Shown: positions 33,483 through 43,462 of the stretch, in pieces
How the letters are laid out: the number at the start of each line of letters is the position of its first letter
Numbering within the stretch: the first letter of the stretch is position 1
Origin: Agaribacterium haliotis
GTDB taxonomy: Bacteria > Pseudomonadota > Gammaproteobacteria > Pseudomonadales > Cellvibrionaceae
Length of the DNA stretch: 64,000 nt
Direction: 5' to 3'
Assembly: GCF_002312815.1 (NCBI RefSeq)
Contig: NZ_NKQJ01000011.1
Coordinates: 1-64,000 of the forward strand
Program-made: the position numbers and the translations under genes
The notes under the pieces: model-generated
What the model saw: the letters and a program-made list of their open reading frames with translations, nothing else
Told to the model about the DNA's origin: nothing
Databases searched by the model: none

Positions 33483-35951
33483 ATGAAAGATTTAACACTG
33501 GTGGCGCGCGCTCTGATTTGCGCAGCGATTGTTCTGGCGCTCGGCGCCTGTTCTCAGGGCAGTGGTGATCAGGTGCAGCAAAATGCACCTCCGTCGGCAG
33601 ACGAGAGTGATCGCGGCATTGTCTACAACGGCCCGGCGCCGAGTACTGACGATGTACAAAATTTCAAAATCAATGTTTGGGACAACCTCGCCGGCGAAGA
33701 CAAATGCGGTGCCTGCCATGTTCAGGGTGGCCAGCCGCCGAGCTTTGTTCGCGCCGACGATATCAACAGCGCCTACTCCGAGGCGAATTCTCTGGTTGAT
33801 CTCGGTGCACCGGCGCTGTCGCGGCTGGTGACCAAAGTTTCCGAGGGCCACAATTGCTGGCGCCCGGAAATCAGTGTCTGTGCCGATACGATTACTAACT
33901 ATATCGAAAACTGGGCTTCGGCTTCCGGTGCCGTTGCCAACACCGTGGTGCTGACCGCGCCGCCGGTGATTGAAGTTGGTGTATCGAAGAGCTTCCCCGC
34001 CGATACCGCGCTGTTTGAAAGCACGGTTTATCCACTTGTGAAGCAGTACTGCGAGGGCTGCCACAGTGAAGAAGCCGCGACGCGTCAGCAGCCTTTCCTG
34101 GGCAGTGAAGAAATCGATGTCGCTTACTTGGCTGCGCGCAGTCGCATCAACTTAGATGAGCCGCAAAACAGCCGTTTGGTTAGTCGCCTGGGCCAGGAGT
34201 TTCACAACTGCTGGACGGACTGCCCGTCAAATGCCGCCGAAATGCAAAGTGCGATTCAGGCCTTTGCCGACGGTATTCCCCTGACGGAAATTAACCCTGA
34301 GCTGGTAGTCAGTAACGCGCTCGGCTTACCGGACGGCATTGTCGCCAGTTCGGGTGGTCGCATCGAGAGCGCGGTGATTGCGCAGTACGATTTCAAAACC
34401 GGTTCCGGCGCCGTAGCCTACGACACCTCCGGGGTAGAACCTGCTCTGGACTTGCAGTTAAGTGGTGACTACGAGTGGGTGGGCTCGTGGGGTGTTCGCA
34501 TCAACGACGGCAAGGCCCAGGGAGCAACCAGCGCTTCTGAGAAATTACATCAGTTAGTTCGCAGTACCGGTGAATTTGCTATTGAGGCTTGGGTGATTCC
34601 CGATAACGTCGCTCAGGATGGCCCTGCTCGCATCGTGACTTACAGTGGTGGGCCAGATGCGCGCAACTTTACCCTCGGCCAGACAACTTACGACTACGAT
34701 TTTCTTGTGCGTCACAGCGAAGCTGAAGGTGTGGCCGGGGATCTGCTGAGCACGCCGTCTGCCGATGAGGTACTGCAGGCTACTTTGCAGCACGTTGTGG
34801 TGAATTTTGACCCAATTGACGGGCGCACCATTTATGTCAACGGTGAGCTTGCTGCCGAAGATACTAGCCCGCTTGGCAACTTTAATGATTGGGACCCTAC
34901 CTACGCGCTGGCTGTGGGCAATGAGGTCGACAACGACTACCTGTGGATGGGCACCATACGCATGCTGTCGATTCACAATCGCACCTTAAGTGCTGAAGAT
35001 GTGTTTACTAACTTTGATGTTGGTGTCGGCGAAAAATTCTTTTTGTTATTTGGTCTCAGCCACCTGATCGGCGTGCCCGAAGCGTACATTGTGTTTGAAG
35101 TTCAGCAGTACGATAACTATGGCTACCTGTTTGCCGATCCGTTTTTTATCAGTCTCGATGAAACCGCGGTACCGGACAATCTCAATATTCGGGGGCTGCG
35201 CATCGGCTTAAACGGTAAAGAAGTGGCCACAGGCCAGGTCTACGCCAATCTCGATATCAGCATTAACGCCGATAATTACGATGCTGCTCTCGGTACGCCG
35301 CTGTCCGATCTCGGCGCTATTATTCCTCTCGATCGCGGCTCGCAAGACGATCAATTCTTTTTGAGCTTTGACAGTATTGGCGGTGAAGCCTACGCGCGCC
35401 CGGCAGAACTTGCGCCTGTTGCCGTTGCCCCTGTGCCCGGCGATGCGACCAGCGATGTCGGCGTGCGAACCTTCGATGAAATTAACTTAAGTTACAGTCA
35501 AATGACGGGGGTGCCGGTAGATCACCCTGTCGTCGCGCCGGTTCTGGCGAATGTGCGCCAAGCCATGCCTGTACTTGCCGATCCGCAGGCGTTTTTGGCG
35601 TCTCACCAGAGCGGCGTTATGCAGCTTGGTGTTGCCTACTGTTCGGCGCTGGTTGGCGACAGCAGTTTGCGCGCGGCGATGTGGCCTTCATTTAATTTTG
35701 CGGCAGCGTTTTCAACAGCGTTTGACAGCGCTGGGCGCGAGCACTTTATCAACCGCCTGATGACGGCACTGTTGACCAATGATATCGATGACGGCGGTTC
35801 AAACGTGAGTTTGACGACACAGCCGGTGCCCGCTGATGTTTACAGCGAGCTCGATAGTTTAATTACAAATATGCAAAACACCGACACTTCAACCGCGGCG
35901 GTCGCAAGCTGTTCGGCTGCGCTTGCCTCCGCAATTATGCTGGTTCAATAA
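33483..35951 (+). CDS. Diheme lipoprotein with duplicated CxxCH...HNCW units and a LamG-like domain
   Basis: This is an 822-residue lipoprotein. The start at 33483 is set by GGAGG five bases upstream; the lipobox is ALGAC (Cys23). Residues about 70-150 and 180-260 are an internal duplication: CGACH (75-79) then HNCW (123-126), and CEGCH (190-194) then HNCW (241-244), each with an SRLV motif before HNCW. Around residues 290-520 is a concanavalin/LamG-like domain (YDFKTGSGAVAYDTSG, FAIEAWVIP, RTIYVNGELAAED), a fold that often binds carbohydrate or protein. The C-terminal part is unassigned. It is probably anchored in the outer membrane. Middle gene of the operon. Confidence 0.72.
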   Translation: MKDLTLVARALICAAIVLALGACSQGSGDQVQQNAPPSADESDRGIVYNGPAPSTDDVQNFKINVWDNLAGEDKCGACHVQGGQPPSFVRADDINSAYSEANSLVDLGAPALSRLVTKVSEGHNCWRPEISVCADTITNYIENWASASGAVANTVVLTAPPVIEVGVSKSFPADTALFESTVYPLVKQYCEGCHSEEAATRQQPFLGSEEIDVAYLAARSRINLDEPQNSRLVSRLGQEFHNCWTDCPSNAAEMQSAIQAFADGIPLTEINPELVVSNALGLPDGIVASSGGRIESAVIAQYDFKTGSGAVAYDTSGVEPALDLQLSGDYEWVGSWGVRINDGKAQGATSASEKLHQLVRSTGEFAIEAWVIPDNVAQDGPARIVTYSGGPDARNFTLGQTTYDYDFLVRHSEAEGVAGDLLSTPSADEVLQATLQHVVVNFDPIDGRTIYVNGELAAEDTSPLGNFNDWDPTYALAVGNEVDNDYLWMGTIRMLSIHNRTLSAEDVFTNFDVGVGEKFFLLFGLSHLIGVPEAYIVFEVQQYDNYGYLFADPFFISLDETAVPDNLNIRGLRIGLNGKEVATGQVYANLDISINADNYDAALGTPLSDLGAIIPLDRGSQDDQFFLSFDSIGGEAYARPAELAPVAVAPVPGDATSDVGVRTFDEINLSYSQMTGVPVDHPVVAPVLANVRQAMPVLADPQAFLASHQSGVMQLGVAYCSALVGDSSLRAAMWPSFNFAAAFSTAFDSAGREHFINRLMTALLTNDIDDGGSNVSLTTQPVPADVYSELDSLITNMQNTDTSTAAVASCSAALASAIMLVQ

Positions 35952-35962
35952 GGGGAATTATC

Positions 35963-37609
35963 ATGGCTAAGAAAAATTTATTTATTCCTCTCGATCAACC
36001 CATACCTCAGCCAGATCACGCTCGCCCTAAAACCCGGCGCGAGTTTTTGGCCCAGGGTTTTAGCACTGGTGTTGGCACTGTGGCGACAACATCTGTGCTC
36101 GGCTCGCTATTGGCTTCACCTGCGGCGATGGCCGATTTAAGTACGGACATGCTTGCGCGTTTGACCGAATGTGGCCTCGATGGTGGTTCGTCGCGCAAGA
36201 TTCCGTTTATTCATATTGACCTTGCCGGCGGCGCCAATATGGCCGGCTCCAACGTACTGGTTGGCGGTCAGGGCGGGCAGATGGATTTCCTCAGCGCCGG
36301 TGGTTATAGCAAGCAGGGCCTGCCGGGAGACATGGTGCCCGGTGCACTGGAAGCGGGTGGTGCAGCGAGCAGTGAAACCGGCTCGTCCAACGGTGACCAC
36401 ACTGATACGTCGCTCGGCCTGGCTTTTCACAGCGACTCGGCGTTTTTGCGCGGCATTCACGATCGCACATCGGAGCTAACTCGCGCCAATATTAACGGTG
36501 CAGTGATACCGGCGCGCTCGGAAAACGACACTGGCAACAACCCGCACAACCCGCTCTATGGCATAGCCCGCATCGGTGGCGCCACGGGTTCACTGCTGGG
36601 TCTTATCGGCTCGCGCAACAGTGAAAGTGGCGGCAACTCAATGGCGCCTGCGCAATATATTCAGCCGGATTTGCGGCCGAGCAAGATAGATAGGCCATCT
36701 GATGTGACCGGGCTGGTCAGTGTCGGTGACTTTGGCTCATTGAGCCCCCAGGAGGTGGTCTACGTGATGGAAAGTGTTGCGCGCATGTCAAAAAACAAGA
36801 CAGACAGCGTCAACACCTTGCTTGCCAACGACAGCGAAGTTCGCGAGAAGCTCGCCTGCACCTATGTTGAGAACGCCAGCCTCGCCGACCAGTTTCCAAA
36901 TATCGATGTGCTCAATGTCTTTAGTGATCCGGACATTGTTGGCCCGAGTGGTATTTTCAGCAGTGACGAAATGAATGACCGCGAGTTTTCCAAAACCGCG
37001 TCGGTGATGAAGTTGGTGCTCGACAGCCCGGCTAATGGTTACCCCTACGCCGGGGCCGGCACCATTGCCATGGGCGGTTATGACTACCACGGCGGCGGCC
37101 GCTCGACAGGTGAGGTACGCGATTTTCGCGCTGGGCGCTGTATGGGCGCGTGCCTAGAATACGCAGCGCGCAAGGGCCGGCCGCTAATGCTCTACGTCAG
37201 TTCCGACGGCTCGCTGTCGTCAAATGGTGCGACCGAAGATGGCCTCGGCCGCGGCAAAGGCATGTGGACCTCGGACAACCAGCAAACCGCAGCATCGTTT
37301 TTTCTGGTTTATAACCCTGGTGGCCGGCCCCAGCTTATCGGTGCTTCGGAAGCGGAGCAGGCACGCCATCAGCAGATTGGTTATATGCGCGGCAGTGGCG
37401 ATGTTGAAACAGGCTCTAGCCCCGCGGCCAATAACGTCGATCAGTTGGTGCAGATGGTGTTATTGAACTATATGGCGCTACACGGTGAGCAGGGGCAGTT
37501 TGCCCAGCGCTTTAACGATGAAGGCCTGGTGCAGGGGCTTGGCTCTTCGCAAATCGACAACTATACGGCTTTTGAGCCCATCGTTAACGGGCAGATTAGC
37601 AACAGCTAG
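35963..37609 (+). CDS. Tat-exported protein, DUF1501-like
   Basis: This 548-residue protein begins with a twin-arginine signal (KTRREFLAQGFSTG) followed by a weakly hydrophobic stretch and ASPAAMA, so it is probably exported folded, perhaps with a cofactor. The mature start IPFIHIDLAGGANMAGSNVL resembles the opening of DUF1501 proteins, which are often encoded beside heme proteins of the DUF1588/1592 type. There are two lone cysteines close together (GRCMGACLEY) and a glycine/serine-rich character. No catalytic motif is recognised. AAGGGGA precedes the ATG 11 bases after the upstream stop; a strong terminator follows at 37639. Confidence 0.7.
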   Translation: MAKKNLFIPLDQPIPQPDHARPKTRREFLAQGFSTGVGTVATTSVLGSLLASPAAMADLSTDMLARLTECGLDGGSSRKIPFIHIDLAGGANMAGSNVLVGGQGGQMDFLSAGGYSKQGLPGDMVPGALEAGGAASSETGSSNGDHTDTSLGLAFHSDSAFLRGIHDRTSELTRANINGAVIPARSENDTGNNPHNPLYGIARIGGATGSLLGLIGSRNSESGGNSMAPAQYIQPDLRPSKIDRPSDVTGLVSVGDFGSLSPQEVVYVMESVARMSKNKTDSVNTLLANDSEVREKLACTYVENASLADQFPNIDVLNVFSDPDIVGPSGIFSSDEMNDREFSKTASVMKLVLDSPANGYPYAGAGTIAMGGYDYHGGGRSTGEVRDFRAGRCMGACLEYAARKGRPLMLYVSSDGSLSSNGATEDGLGRGKGMWTSDNQQTAASFFLVYNPGGRPQLIGASEAEQARHQQIGYMRGSGDVETGSSPAANNVDQLVQMVLLNYMALHGEQGQFAQRFNDEGLVQGLGSSQIDNYTAFEPIVNGQISNS

Positions 37610-37638
37610 TTTTACTGTGTGAGCGATAAATCAATTTG

Positions 37639-37680
37639 CGGGGCCGGTTGCAGTTGTCAGTATCCGGCCCCGTTTATTTT
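37639..37680 (+). terminator. Terminator of the plus-strand heme operon
   Basis: CGGGGCCGG (37639-37647) pairs with CCGGCCCCG (37664-37672), followed by TTTATTTTT. It lies about 30 bases past the stop at 37609. Confidence 0.88.
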
Positions 37681-37780
37681 TCAGTATAAGAGTTTTATCC
37701 GTGCTGTTCTCAGACCCTGCAGTTGGGACAAGGCCCGAGCTTTTCAGCTAGACTGAGAGCATATTTCTTGGGATACCGTC

Positions 37781-39112
37781 ATGAGTCTTTCCAGCGCCTT
37801 TAGCCGCTTGCTTTGCTGCCCGCTAAGTGGTCAAAACCTTCAGCAACAAGATGATCAGCTTGTCAGTGAAGACGGCAAACACAGCTACCCCCTGGTCGAT
37901 GGTTTGCCCTGGTTATTGGCTCACCCTCGCAACTCCTTGCTCGATTGGGGCGCCAAGCTCAATCACTTCCAGCAGGTTTTACTGCAGGAAATTACTCAGC
38001 TTGAGCTCGATAGAAATCAGAGTCAGGGTGCGGTACACGATAGAATTGAGTGTTTGCTGCTGGCTAAAAAAGATTTCCTGCTTGAAATCACCAAACTTAT
38101 GCAACCGCTCAATCAAGCAAAGGTTGCCTCTGTTGAAATTTACAATGCCCTGCGCGACCGCGCACCTGCGAGCCAAAACCTGCTTAGTTATGAAGCCAAT
38201 ATTTACCGCGATTGGCAGTGGGGAGATGAAGAAAACCAACAGAGTTTAGAGTTAATCAAAAAAGTTGCGCCAGCGCAGCTTGGAAAGCTGTGTGTGCTCG
38301 GCGCCGGTGCCTGTCGTTTGGCACTTGATGTGCACCAACACTTTGATACTGAGCTTACCGTTGCCACTGACATAAATCCGCTGTTTATGTTTGCAGTGCA
38401 GAAAATGTTAAGGGGGGAGAGCTTCTTTTTTACCGAATTTCCCCTGCACCCTAAAATCGTCGACTACGTCGCGATAAAACATCAAATGTCTGGTTTTGAT
38501 AAAGTACCGGACGATTTTTATCTGTGTTTTGCCGACGCAGCCAAACCGAGCTTTGTTAAACACGCCTTTGATACGGTGCTGACCCCGTGGTTAATTGACA
38601 TTCAACCGCACGAGTTTTCTCGCTTTTTAACACAGCTGAATCAGTATGTGCCCATCGGTGGCCGCTGGATTAATTTGGGTTCTTTGGTTTTTAACCAAAA
38701 TCGTGAATCTCTGTGTTATTCAAGTGATGAGGTGGTCGAGCTGGCGGCTGCAGCGGGTTTTGAAATCGAAGAGTTAAAACAAGTTGAAATGCCTTATCTC
38801 AAGTCTCCTTATAATGCCGGTTATCGCATGGAAACCGTGTGGTCGTGGGAAGCGGTTAAACGCCAGCATGTCGAAGCCGATAAAGATTTAAGTTCGATAC
38901 CCGTATGGTTGATCGATACTGGTAAGCCTATCCCAGCCAGTCAGCAGGCGGTGGCTGAACAAGCTAAAGCTGCGTTTTTAGCTGATTTGTACCAGCGTAT
39001 TGACGGTGAAACCAGCTTAAGAAGTTTGGCGCGCAAGCTGGCGCAGAAAGAGGGCGCTGATGCTGCGGAATTTGAAGCGATGTTAGTGCAATTCTTTTTA
39101 GAGCGGCTTTAA
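37781..39112 (+). CDS. SAM-dependent methyltransferase with N-terminal Trm112-like segment
   Basis: This is a 443-residue cytoplasmic protein. The N-terminus (LLCCPLSGQNLQ, then DGKHSYPLVDGLPWLL) resembles the Trm112/UPF0434 small zinc domain, though only one cysteine pair is kept. After a helical region comes a Rossmann methyltransferase: motif I CVLGAGACRLALDVHQ, acidic ligand ATDINPL, then VLTPWLIDIQP and WINLGSLVFNQ. These last motifs resemble N2227/carnosine N-methyltransferase-type proteins, so the substrate may be a small molecule (inference). The C-terminus is a separate helical segment. It is convergent with rlmI. Confidence 0.75.
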   Translation: MSLSSAFSRLLCCPLSGQNLQQQDDQLVSEDGKHSYPLVDGLPWLLAHPRNSLLDWGAKLNHFQQVLLQEITQLELDRNQSQGAVHDRIECLLLAKKDFLLEITKLMQPLNQAKVASVEIYNALRDRAPASQNLLSYEANIYRDWQWGDEENQQSLELIKKVAPAQLGKLCVLGAGACRLALDVHQHFDTELTVATDINPLFMFAVQKMLRGESFFFTEFPLHPKIVDYVAIKHQMSGFDKVPDDFYLCFADAAKPSFVKHAFDTVLTPWLIDIQPHEFSRFLTQLNQYVPIGGRWINLGSLVFNQNRESLCYSSDEVVELAAAAGFEIEELKQVEMPYLKSPYNAGYRMETVWSWEAVKRQHVEADKDLSSIPVWLIDTGKPIPASQQAVAEQAKAAFLADLYQRIDGETSLRSLARKLAQKEGADAAEFEAMLVQFFLERL

Positions 39113-39113
39113 T

Positions 39114-39162
39114 CGCCGCGCTAAAAAGCTTTGAAGAACACGCAGCAGAAAATTTAGCGGCG
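39114..39162. terminator. Inverted repeat between convergent methyltransferase genes
   Basis: CGCCGCGCTAAA (39114-39125) and TTTAGCGGCG (39153-39162) pair with a two-base bulge across the 41-base gap between the two genes; the right arm overlaps the rlmI stop. There is no clear U-run on either strand, so termination is only suggested by position. Confidence 0.4.
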
Positions 39163-40341
39163 AGATAAACGATAAAACAGCGCTTTTAAATACTGTGTTT
39201 CTACAATGCTTGGGTGTACTGGGTGATCCGGTGCCTGAGAGCCTTTAAAAATCTGCTGGGCGTCTCTGTCCAAGTGTGCGGCCGAGGCGCGAACGATGTC
39301 GGCAAGACTGTCGTCGGCTAGATGCATCGAACACGAAGCGCTTATTAAAATACCCCCGGCTTCAACCAGGCGCATCGCCAGTTCGTTAATATGGCGATAA
39401 GCGGCCGAACCGTTCTTGAGATCTTTTTTGCGTTTGATAAAAGCCGGCGGATCCAATACAACAATATCGAATTTTCTGCCCGCTTCAATTAATGCTTTTA
39501 ACTGATCAACGGCTTTGCCGTGCAAAAGTTCGGGCTTGTGGCCAAGTTTATTTAATTCATAGGCGCGCTCAACCCAGCCGAGCGCTTTTTCAGATGCATC
39601 GATAAAACTTACCTGAGTAGCGCCCGCGGCGGCGGCCTGCACACCCCAGCCGCCAACATAAGAAAATACATCAAGCACGGTTTTATTGTTGCTGAACTTT
39701 TGCAGCTGGGCTCGGTTGGCGCGGTGATCGTAAAACCAACCCGTTTTTTGCCCGCCCTCTACCGGCACGGCAAATTGAACACCATTTTCTTCGAGCAAAA
39801 ACTGCTCGCCCAGTTCGCCAAAACGCTCACTGTAGTTTGGCAGTTCCTCGAGCGCTCTTGCACTGTGGTCGTTTTGCAAAATCATGCCGCTAGGTTCGAT
39901 GGCGTCGTCAAAAGCTTCGAGGATTTCCTGCTTAAAGTTCTCCATACCGGCGGTGGTTAGCTGGACAACTAAATCTGAGCCAAAGCGGTCACAGACCACT
40001 CCGGGAAGAAAATCGCTATCCCCGTACATTAAACGGTAGAAGGGTTTGTCGAAATACAGCTCGCGTAAGCTCAGTGCCTGCTGAATTTTTTTGATAAAAA
40101 ATTTGCGGTTGATGTTTGCTTTAACGTTGCGTGTGATTAGCCGGCCGCACATCAAAACCTTTGGGTTTAAGGTGGCGATGCCGAGGCTTTTGCCTTTGTC
40201 GCTGACAACAACAACCAGGGAACCGATTTCAAAGCTATTTAAGGGGCTGCGCTTGCTGTCTACTTCGTTTGAATAAATCCACAAGTGACCCTGACGCAGG
40301 CGTTTATCGGCGCGGGCTTTGAGATAGAGACTGGGCAGCAT
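39154..40341 (-). CDS. rlmI: 23S rRNA (cytosine-C5)-methyltransferase RlmI
   Basis: RlmI methylates C1962 of 23S rRNA in E. coli. The 395 residues comprise an N-terminal PUA domain (LPSLYLKARADKRLRQGHLW, YSNEVD), a central domain with YGDSDFLPGVVCDRFG, and the methyltransferase core: motif I LDVFSYVGGWGVQAAA, VVLDPPAFIKRKKD and the catalytic-cysteine motif ISASCSMH. HSARALEEL and GQKTGWFYDHRANR are also conserved. Length agrees with the E. coli protein (396). It stands alone; the hemoglobin gene upstream is 88 bases away on the same strand. Confidence 0.95.
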   Translation of the reverse strand: MLPSLYLKARADKRLRQGHLWIYSNEVDSKRSPLNSFEIGSLVVVVSDKGKSLGIATLNPKVLMCGRLITRNVKANINRKFFIKKIQQALSLRELYFDKPFYRLMYGDSDFLPGVVCDRFGSDLVVQLTTAGMENFKQEILEAFDDAIEPSGMILQNDHSARALEELPNYSERFGELGEQFLLEENGVQFAVPVEGGQKTGWFYDHRANRAQLQKFSNNKTVLDVFSYVGGWGVQAAAAGATQVSFIDASEKALGWVERAYELNKLGHKPELLHGKAVDQLKALIEAGRKFDIVVLDPPAFIKRKKDLKNGSAAYRHINELAMRLVEAGGILISASCSMHLADDSLADIVRASAAHLDRDAQQIFKGSQAPDHPVHPSIVETQYLKALFYRLSRR

Positions 40342-40429
40342 GGTGCTTACTCGCTGGTTTTTGGGGGATGCGCAGTATAGCGCCAGCGAGGCTGAGTTGT
40401 CGCATTATTGCCACTGAGCCCGAATTTGA

Positions 40430-40849
40430 TCAGTTGTCGCGACGGGAGACAGCGCAGGCCTGGCGGCAGCGTTCAGCGGGCACGTAGAGTTGCTCAAGCA
40501 TATAACGCTTAAAGTCTTTGTCGTAGTCTTGCTCGTCAAGCGCGTGTTCCATACACAGCATCCAGGCGTCGCGCTCGGCAGCGCCGATGGCTAAATGGCT
40601 GTGTGCTCGGGGAATGGCGATGCTGCCGTAGTGTTCTTTATACAGCCTCGGCCCGCCGAGCCAGCCGCTTAAAAAATACGTCAGTTTTGTTCTCGATTCT
40701 GTTAGGTCTTCCGGGTGCATCGCACGTATGCCGCGAGCCTCTGGCAGCTCTTGCATATAGTCGTAAAAAGCGTCGACGAGCTTGCTGATACCGGCAAGTT
40801 CGCCGGCGGCGCGGTAACTGGCATCGAGTGTTCCGTAGCTTTTGCTCAT
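40430..40849 (-). CDS. Group II truncated hemoglobin
   Basis: This 139-residue globin has the group II pattern LSGWLGGPRLYKEHYG, IPRAHSHLAIG and ERDAWMLCMEHAL. His85 is the likely proximal heme ligand and Trp96 is the G8 tryptophan characteristic of groups II and III. These proteins bind oxygen and are proposed to detoxify NO or peroxide or to deliver oxygen; the exact role here is open. It precedes rlmI on the same strand without a clear terminator and may be expressed with it. Confidence 0.92.
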   Translation of the reverse strand: MSKSYGTLDASYRAAGELAGISKLVDAFYDYMQELPEARGIRAMHPEDLTESRTKLTYFLSGWLGGPRLYKEHYGSIAIPRAHSHLAIGAAERDAWMLCMEHALDEQDYDKDFKRYMLEQLYVPAERCRQACAVSRRDN

Positions 40850-41098
40850 AGTTTGTCGCTGGTCCGGGCTGTAGCAAGGGGGTTCAGGTTAAGCTGCGCG
40901 GCGGCTGTGGTAAAGCGAGTCCAGCGTTGGGCAGACAAGTTGGCGTGATTTTGCGCTCATGCTGCAAAGTGCGGTAAAGATCAAGAGTGTAAGCAAGCCG
41001 GAAAAAGCGCATAATCCGCGCCTTAAGTTTTAGAGCAAGCGCCGCTTACTACGCGCTACTCACAGTTATTCGTTTTGTAGTTAGATACAGGTTAAGAG

Positions 41099-43432
41099 AT
41101 GACGCAAATCAGCTCCATTATCGCCAAGGAACTCGGGGTTCAGGAAAAGCAAGTAGCAGCCGCCATCGGCTTGTTAGATGAAGGCGCGACGGTGCCTTTT
41201 ATCTCCCGTTATCGAAAGGAGGTCACCGGCGGTTTGGATGACAGCCAGTTGCGCAGCCTCGATGAGCGCCTCGGCTACCTGCGCGAGCTCAATGAGCGCC
41301 GCGATACGGTGCTGAAAAGCATTGCAGAGCAAGAGAAGCTGACACCGGAGCTCGAGAAAGCGATTAAGGCTGCAGAGACTAAGACGGCTCTTGAAGATCT
41401 GTACCTGCCATACAAACCCAAGCGCCGCACCAAAGCACAGATTGCACGTGAGGCCGGGCTTGAGCCGCTCGCCGATACACTGTTTGGCGACCCTAACTTA
41501 GAGCCGGAAGTACAGGCCGAAGCATTTATTGACGCAGACAAAGGTGTCGCGACAATAAAAGATGCGCTCGACGGTGCCAAACAAATTTTAATGGAGCGCT
41601 TCAGTGAAGACGCGACCCTGCTTGAGCGCCTGCGCGGTTTTTTGCGCCAGGAAGCCTGGTTGCACTCAAGCATGGTTGAAGGCAAAGAACAGGAAGGTGC
41701 CAAATACCGCGATTATTTTGATCACCGCGAACCGCTCAGCAAGGTGCCCAGCCACCGAGCTCTGGCCATGTTTCGCGGCCGCAATGAAGGTGTGTTAAAT
41801 ATTCTGTTTACGCTCGAAGAAGATCTAGAGCCCGGCCAGGCCCACCCGGCCGAAACTTTAGTCGGCGAGCACTGGAATATCGAAGATCAGGGCCGCGCTG
41901 CAGACAAGTGGTTAAAAGAAGTTCTGCGCTGGACTTGGCGAGTAAAATTGGCAACCCACCTCGAAACTGATTTGCTCGGCGACTTGCGCGACAAAGCGGA
42001 AGCCGACGCCATCGATGTTTTTGCTCACAATTTAAAAGATTTATTACTGGCAGCGCCGGCGGGGCAAAAAGCGACTATTGGCCTCGATCCGGGCCTTCGC
42101 ACTGGTGTGAAAGTCGCCGTGGTCGACAGCACCGGCCGCGTGCTTGATCACTGTGCGATTTTTCCAAACCCACCGCAAAATAAAATTCGTGAATCCGAAG
42201 CTGTATTGGTGAATTTGATTCAAAAATACAACGTTGCGCTAATTGCTATCGGCAATGGCACAGCGAGCCGCGAGACCGATAAGTTTGTCGGCGACATGTT
42301 AAAAAGTTACAAGCTGACAAATACTCAAAAAGTAATGGTTAACGAGGCTGGCGCTTCTGTGTATTCCGCTTCCGAATTTGCCGCCAAAGAATTTCCAGAT
42401 TTGGATGTAACTATTCGCGGTGCGATTTCTATTGCCCGGCGCCTGCAAGATCCACTGGCTGAGCTGGTAAAAATTGAGCCTAAGAGTATAGGTGTTGGCC
42501 AGTATCAGCACGATGTCAGCCAAACGCGCCTGGCAAAAAGCCTCGATGCGGTTGTTGAAGATTGTGTAAACGGTGTTGGGGTTGAAGTAAATACTGCGTC
42601 GGCGCCGCTGCTTGCGCGTGTATCGGGTTTAAATCAGACCATAGCCAATAATATTGTCGCCCACCGCGACGACAACGGCGCCTTTAAAAGCCGTAAAGAA
42701 TTATTAAAAGTCAGCCGTCTTGGCCCTAAAGCTTTTGAGCAGGCAGCTGGCTTTTTACGTATTAACGGTGGCGAAGACCCGCTTGATGCCTCTGCGGTAC
42801 ACCCGGAAACTTACGCCGTTGTGCAAAAAATTGCCGATGCCAATAGTAAAGCCGTTAATGAATTAATTGGTGACAGCGCCTTTTTACGCAAACTTAAGGC
42901 GGCCGATTTTGCCGATGAAAAATTTGGTATTCCAACGGTAACGGATATTATCAGTGAGCTCGATAAGCCCGGCCGCGACCCGCGCCCGGAGTTTAAAACG
43001 GCTCAGTTCCAGGACGGCGTTGAGGAAATCAAAGACTTAGTTGCGGGCATGGTACTCGAGGGCACCGTTACCAACGTGACAAACTTTGGTGCTTTTGTTG
43101 ATGTCGGCGTGCACCAGGACGGTCTTGTACATATATCTGCACTTAGCAATAACTTCGTCAAAGATGCGCGCGAAGTTGTCAAAGCCGGTGACATTGTTAA
43201 AGTCAAAGTAATGGAAGTTGACGTGCCGCGCAAACGCATTGGCCTTAGCATGCGCCTCGACGACAAACCCGGCGAAGGCCGCGCTAATCAAAATGCCAAT
43301 AATAGAGCGGGTGGCGAACGCCGCGGCGGTGGCCAGCGAGCCCAGCGCAATCAGCGCGGCGGCCAGGGTGGCGGTCAAGCTCAGGGAACGATGGCTGCGC
43401 TTTTTGCCGAAGCGATGAAAAACAAGAAATAA
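41099..43432 (+). CDS. tex: Tex family RNA-binding transcription accessory protein
   Basis: Tex (YhgF) is a conserved cytoplasmic protein linked to transcription and RNA quality. The 777 residues include the N-terminal helical part ([35 protein letters not shown]), the YqgF/RNase H-like domain ([17 protein letters not shown]), the helix-hairpin-helix region ([33 protein letters not shown]) and the S1 domain ([32 protein letters not shown]). The C-terminus ends with an RGG-like tail ([18 protein letters not shown]) that should add nonspecific RNA binding. Single gene, no close neighbour on its strand. Confidence 0.96.
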   Translation: MTQISSIIAKELGVQEKQVAAAIGLLDEGATVPFISRYRKEVTGGLDDSQLRSLDERLGYLRELNERRDTVLKSIAEQEKLTPELEKAIKAAETKTALEDLYLPYKPKRRTKAQIAREAGLEPLADTLFGDPNLEPEVQAEAFIDADKGVATIKDALDGAKQILMERFSEDATLLERLRGFLRQEAWLHSSMVEGKEQEGAKYRDYFDHREPLSKVPSHRALAMFRGRNEGVLNILFTLEEDLEPGQAHPAETLVGEHWNIEDQGRAADKWLKEVLRWTWRVKLATHLETDLLGDLRDKAEADAIDVFAHNLKDLLLAAPAGQKATIGLDPGLRTGVKVAVVDSTGRVLDHCAIFPNPPQNKIRESEAVLVNLIQKYNVALIAIGNGTASRETDKFVGDMLKSYKLTNTQKVMVNEAGASVYSASEFAAKEFPDLDVTIRGAISIARRLQDPLAELVKIEPKSIGVGQYQHDVSQTRLAKSLDAVVEDCVNGVGVEVNTASAPLLARVSGLNQTIANNIVAHRDDNGAFKSRKELLKVSRLGPKAFEQAAGFLRINGGEDPLDASAVHPETYAVVQKIADANSKAVNELIGDSAFLRKLKAADFADEKFGIPTVTDIISELDKPGRDPRPEFKTAQFQDGVEEIKDLVAGMVLEGTVTNVTNFGAFVDVGVHQDGLVHISALSNNFVKDAREVVKAGDIVKVKVMEVDVPRKRIGLSMRLDDKPGEGRANQNANNRAGGERRGGGQRAQRNQRGGQGGGQAQGTMAALFAEAMKNKK

Positions 43433-43462
43433 AACGCAGTATTTGTATAGCTTGCTACTGCA

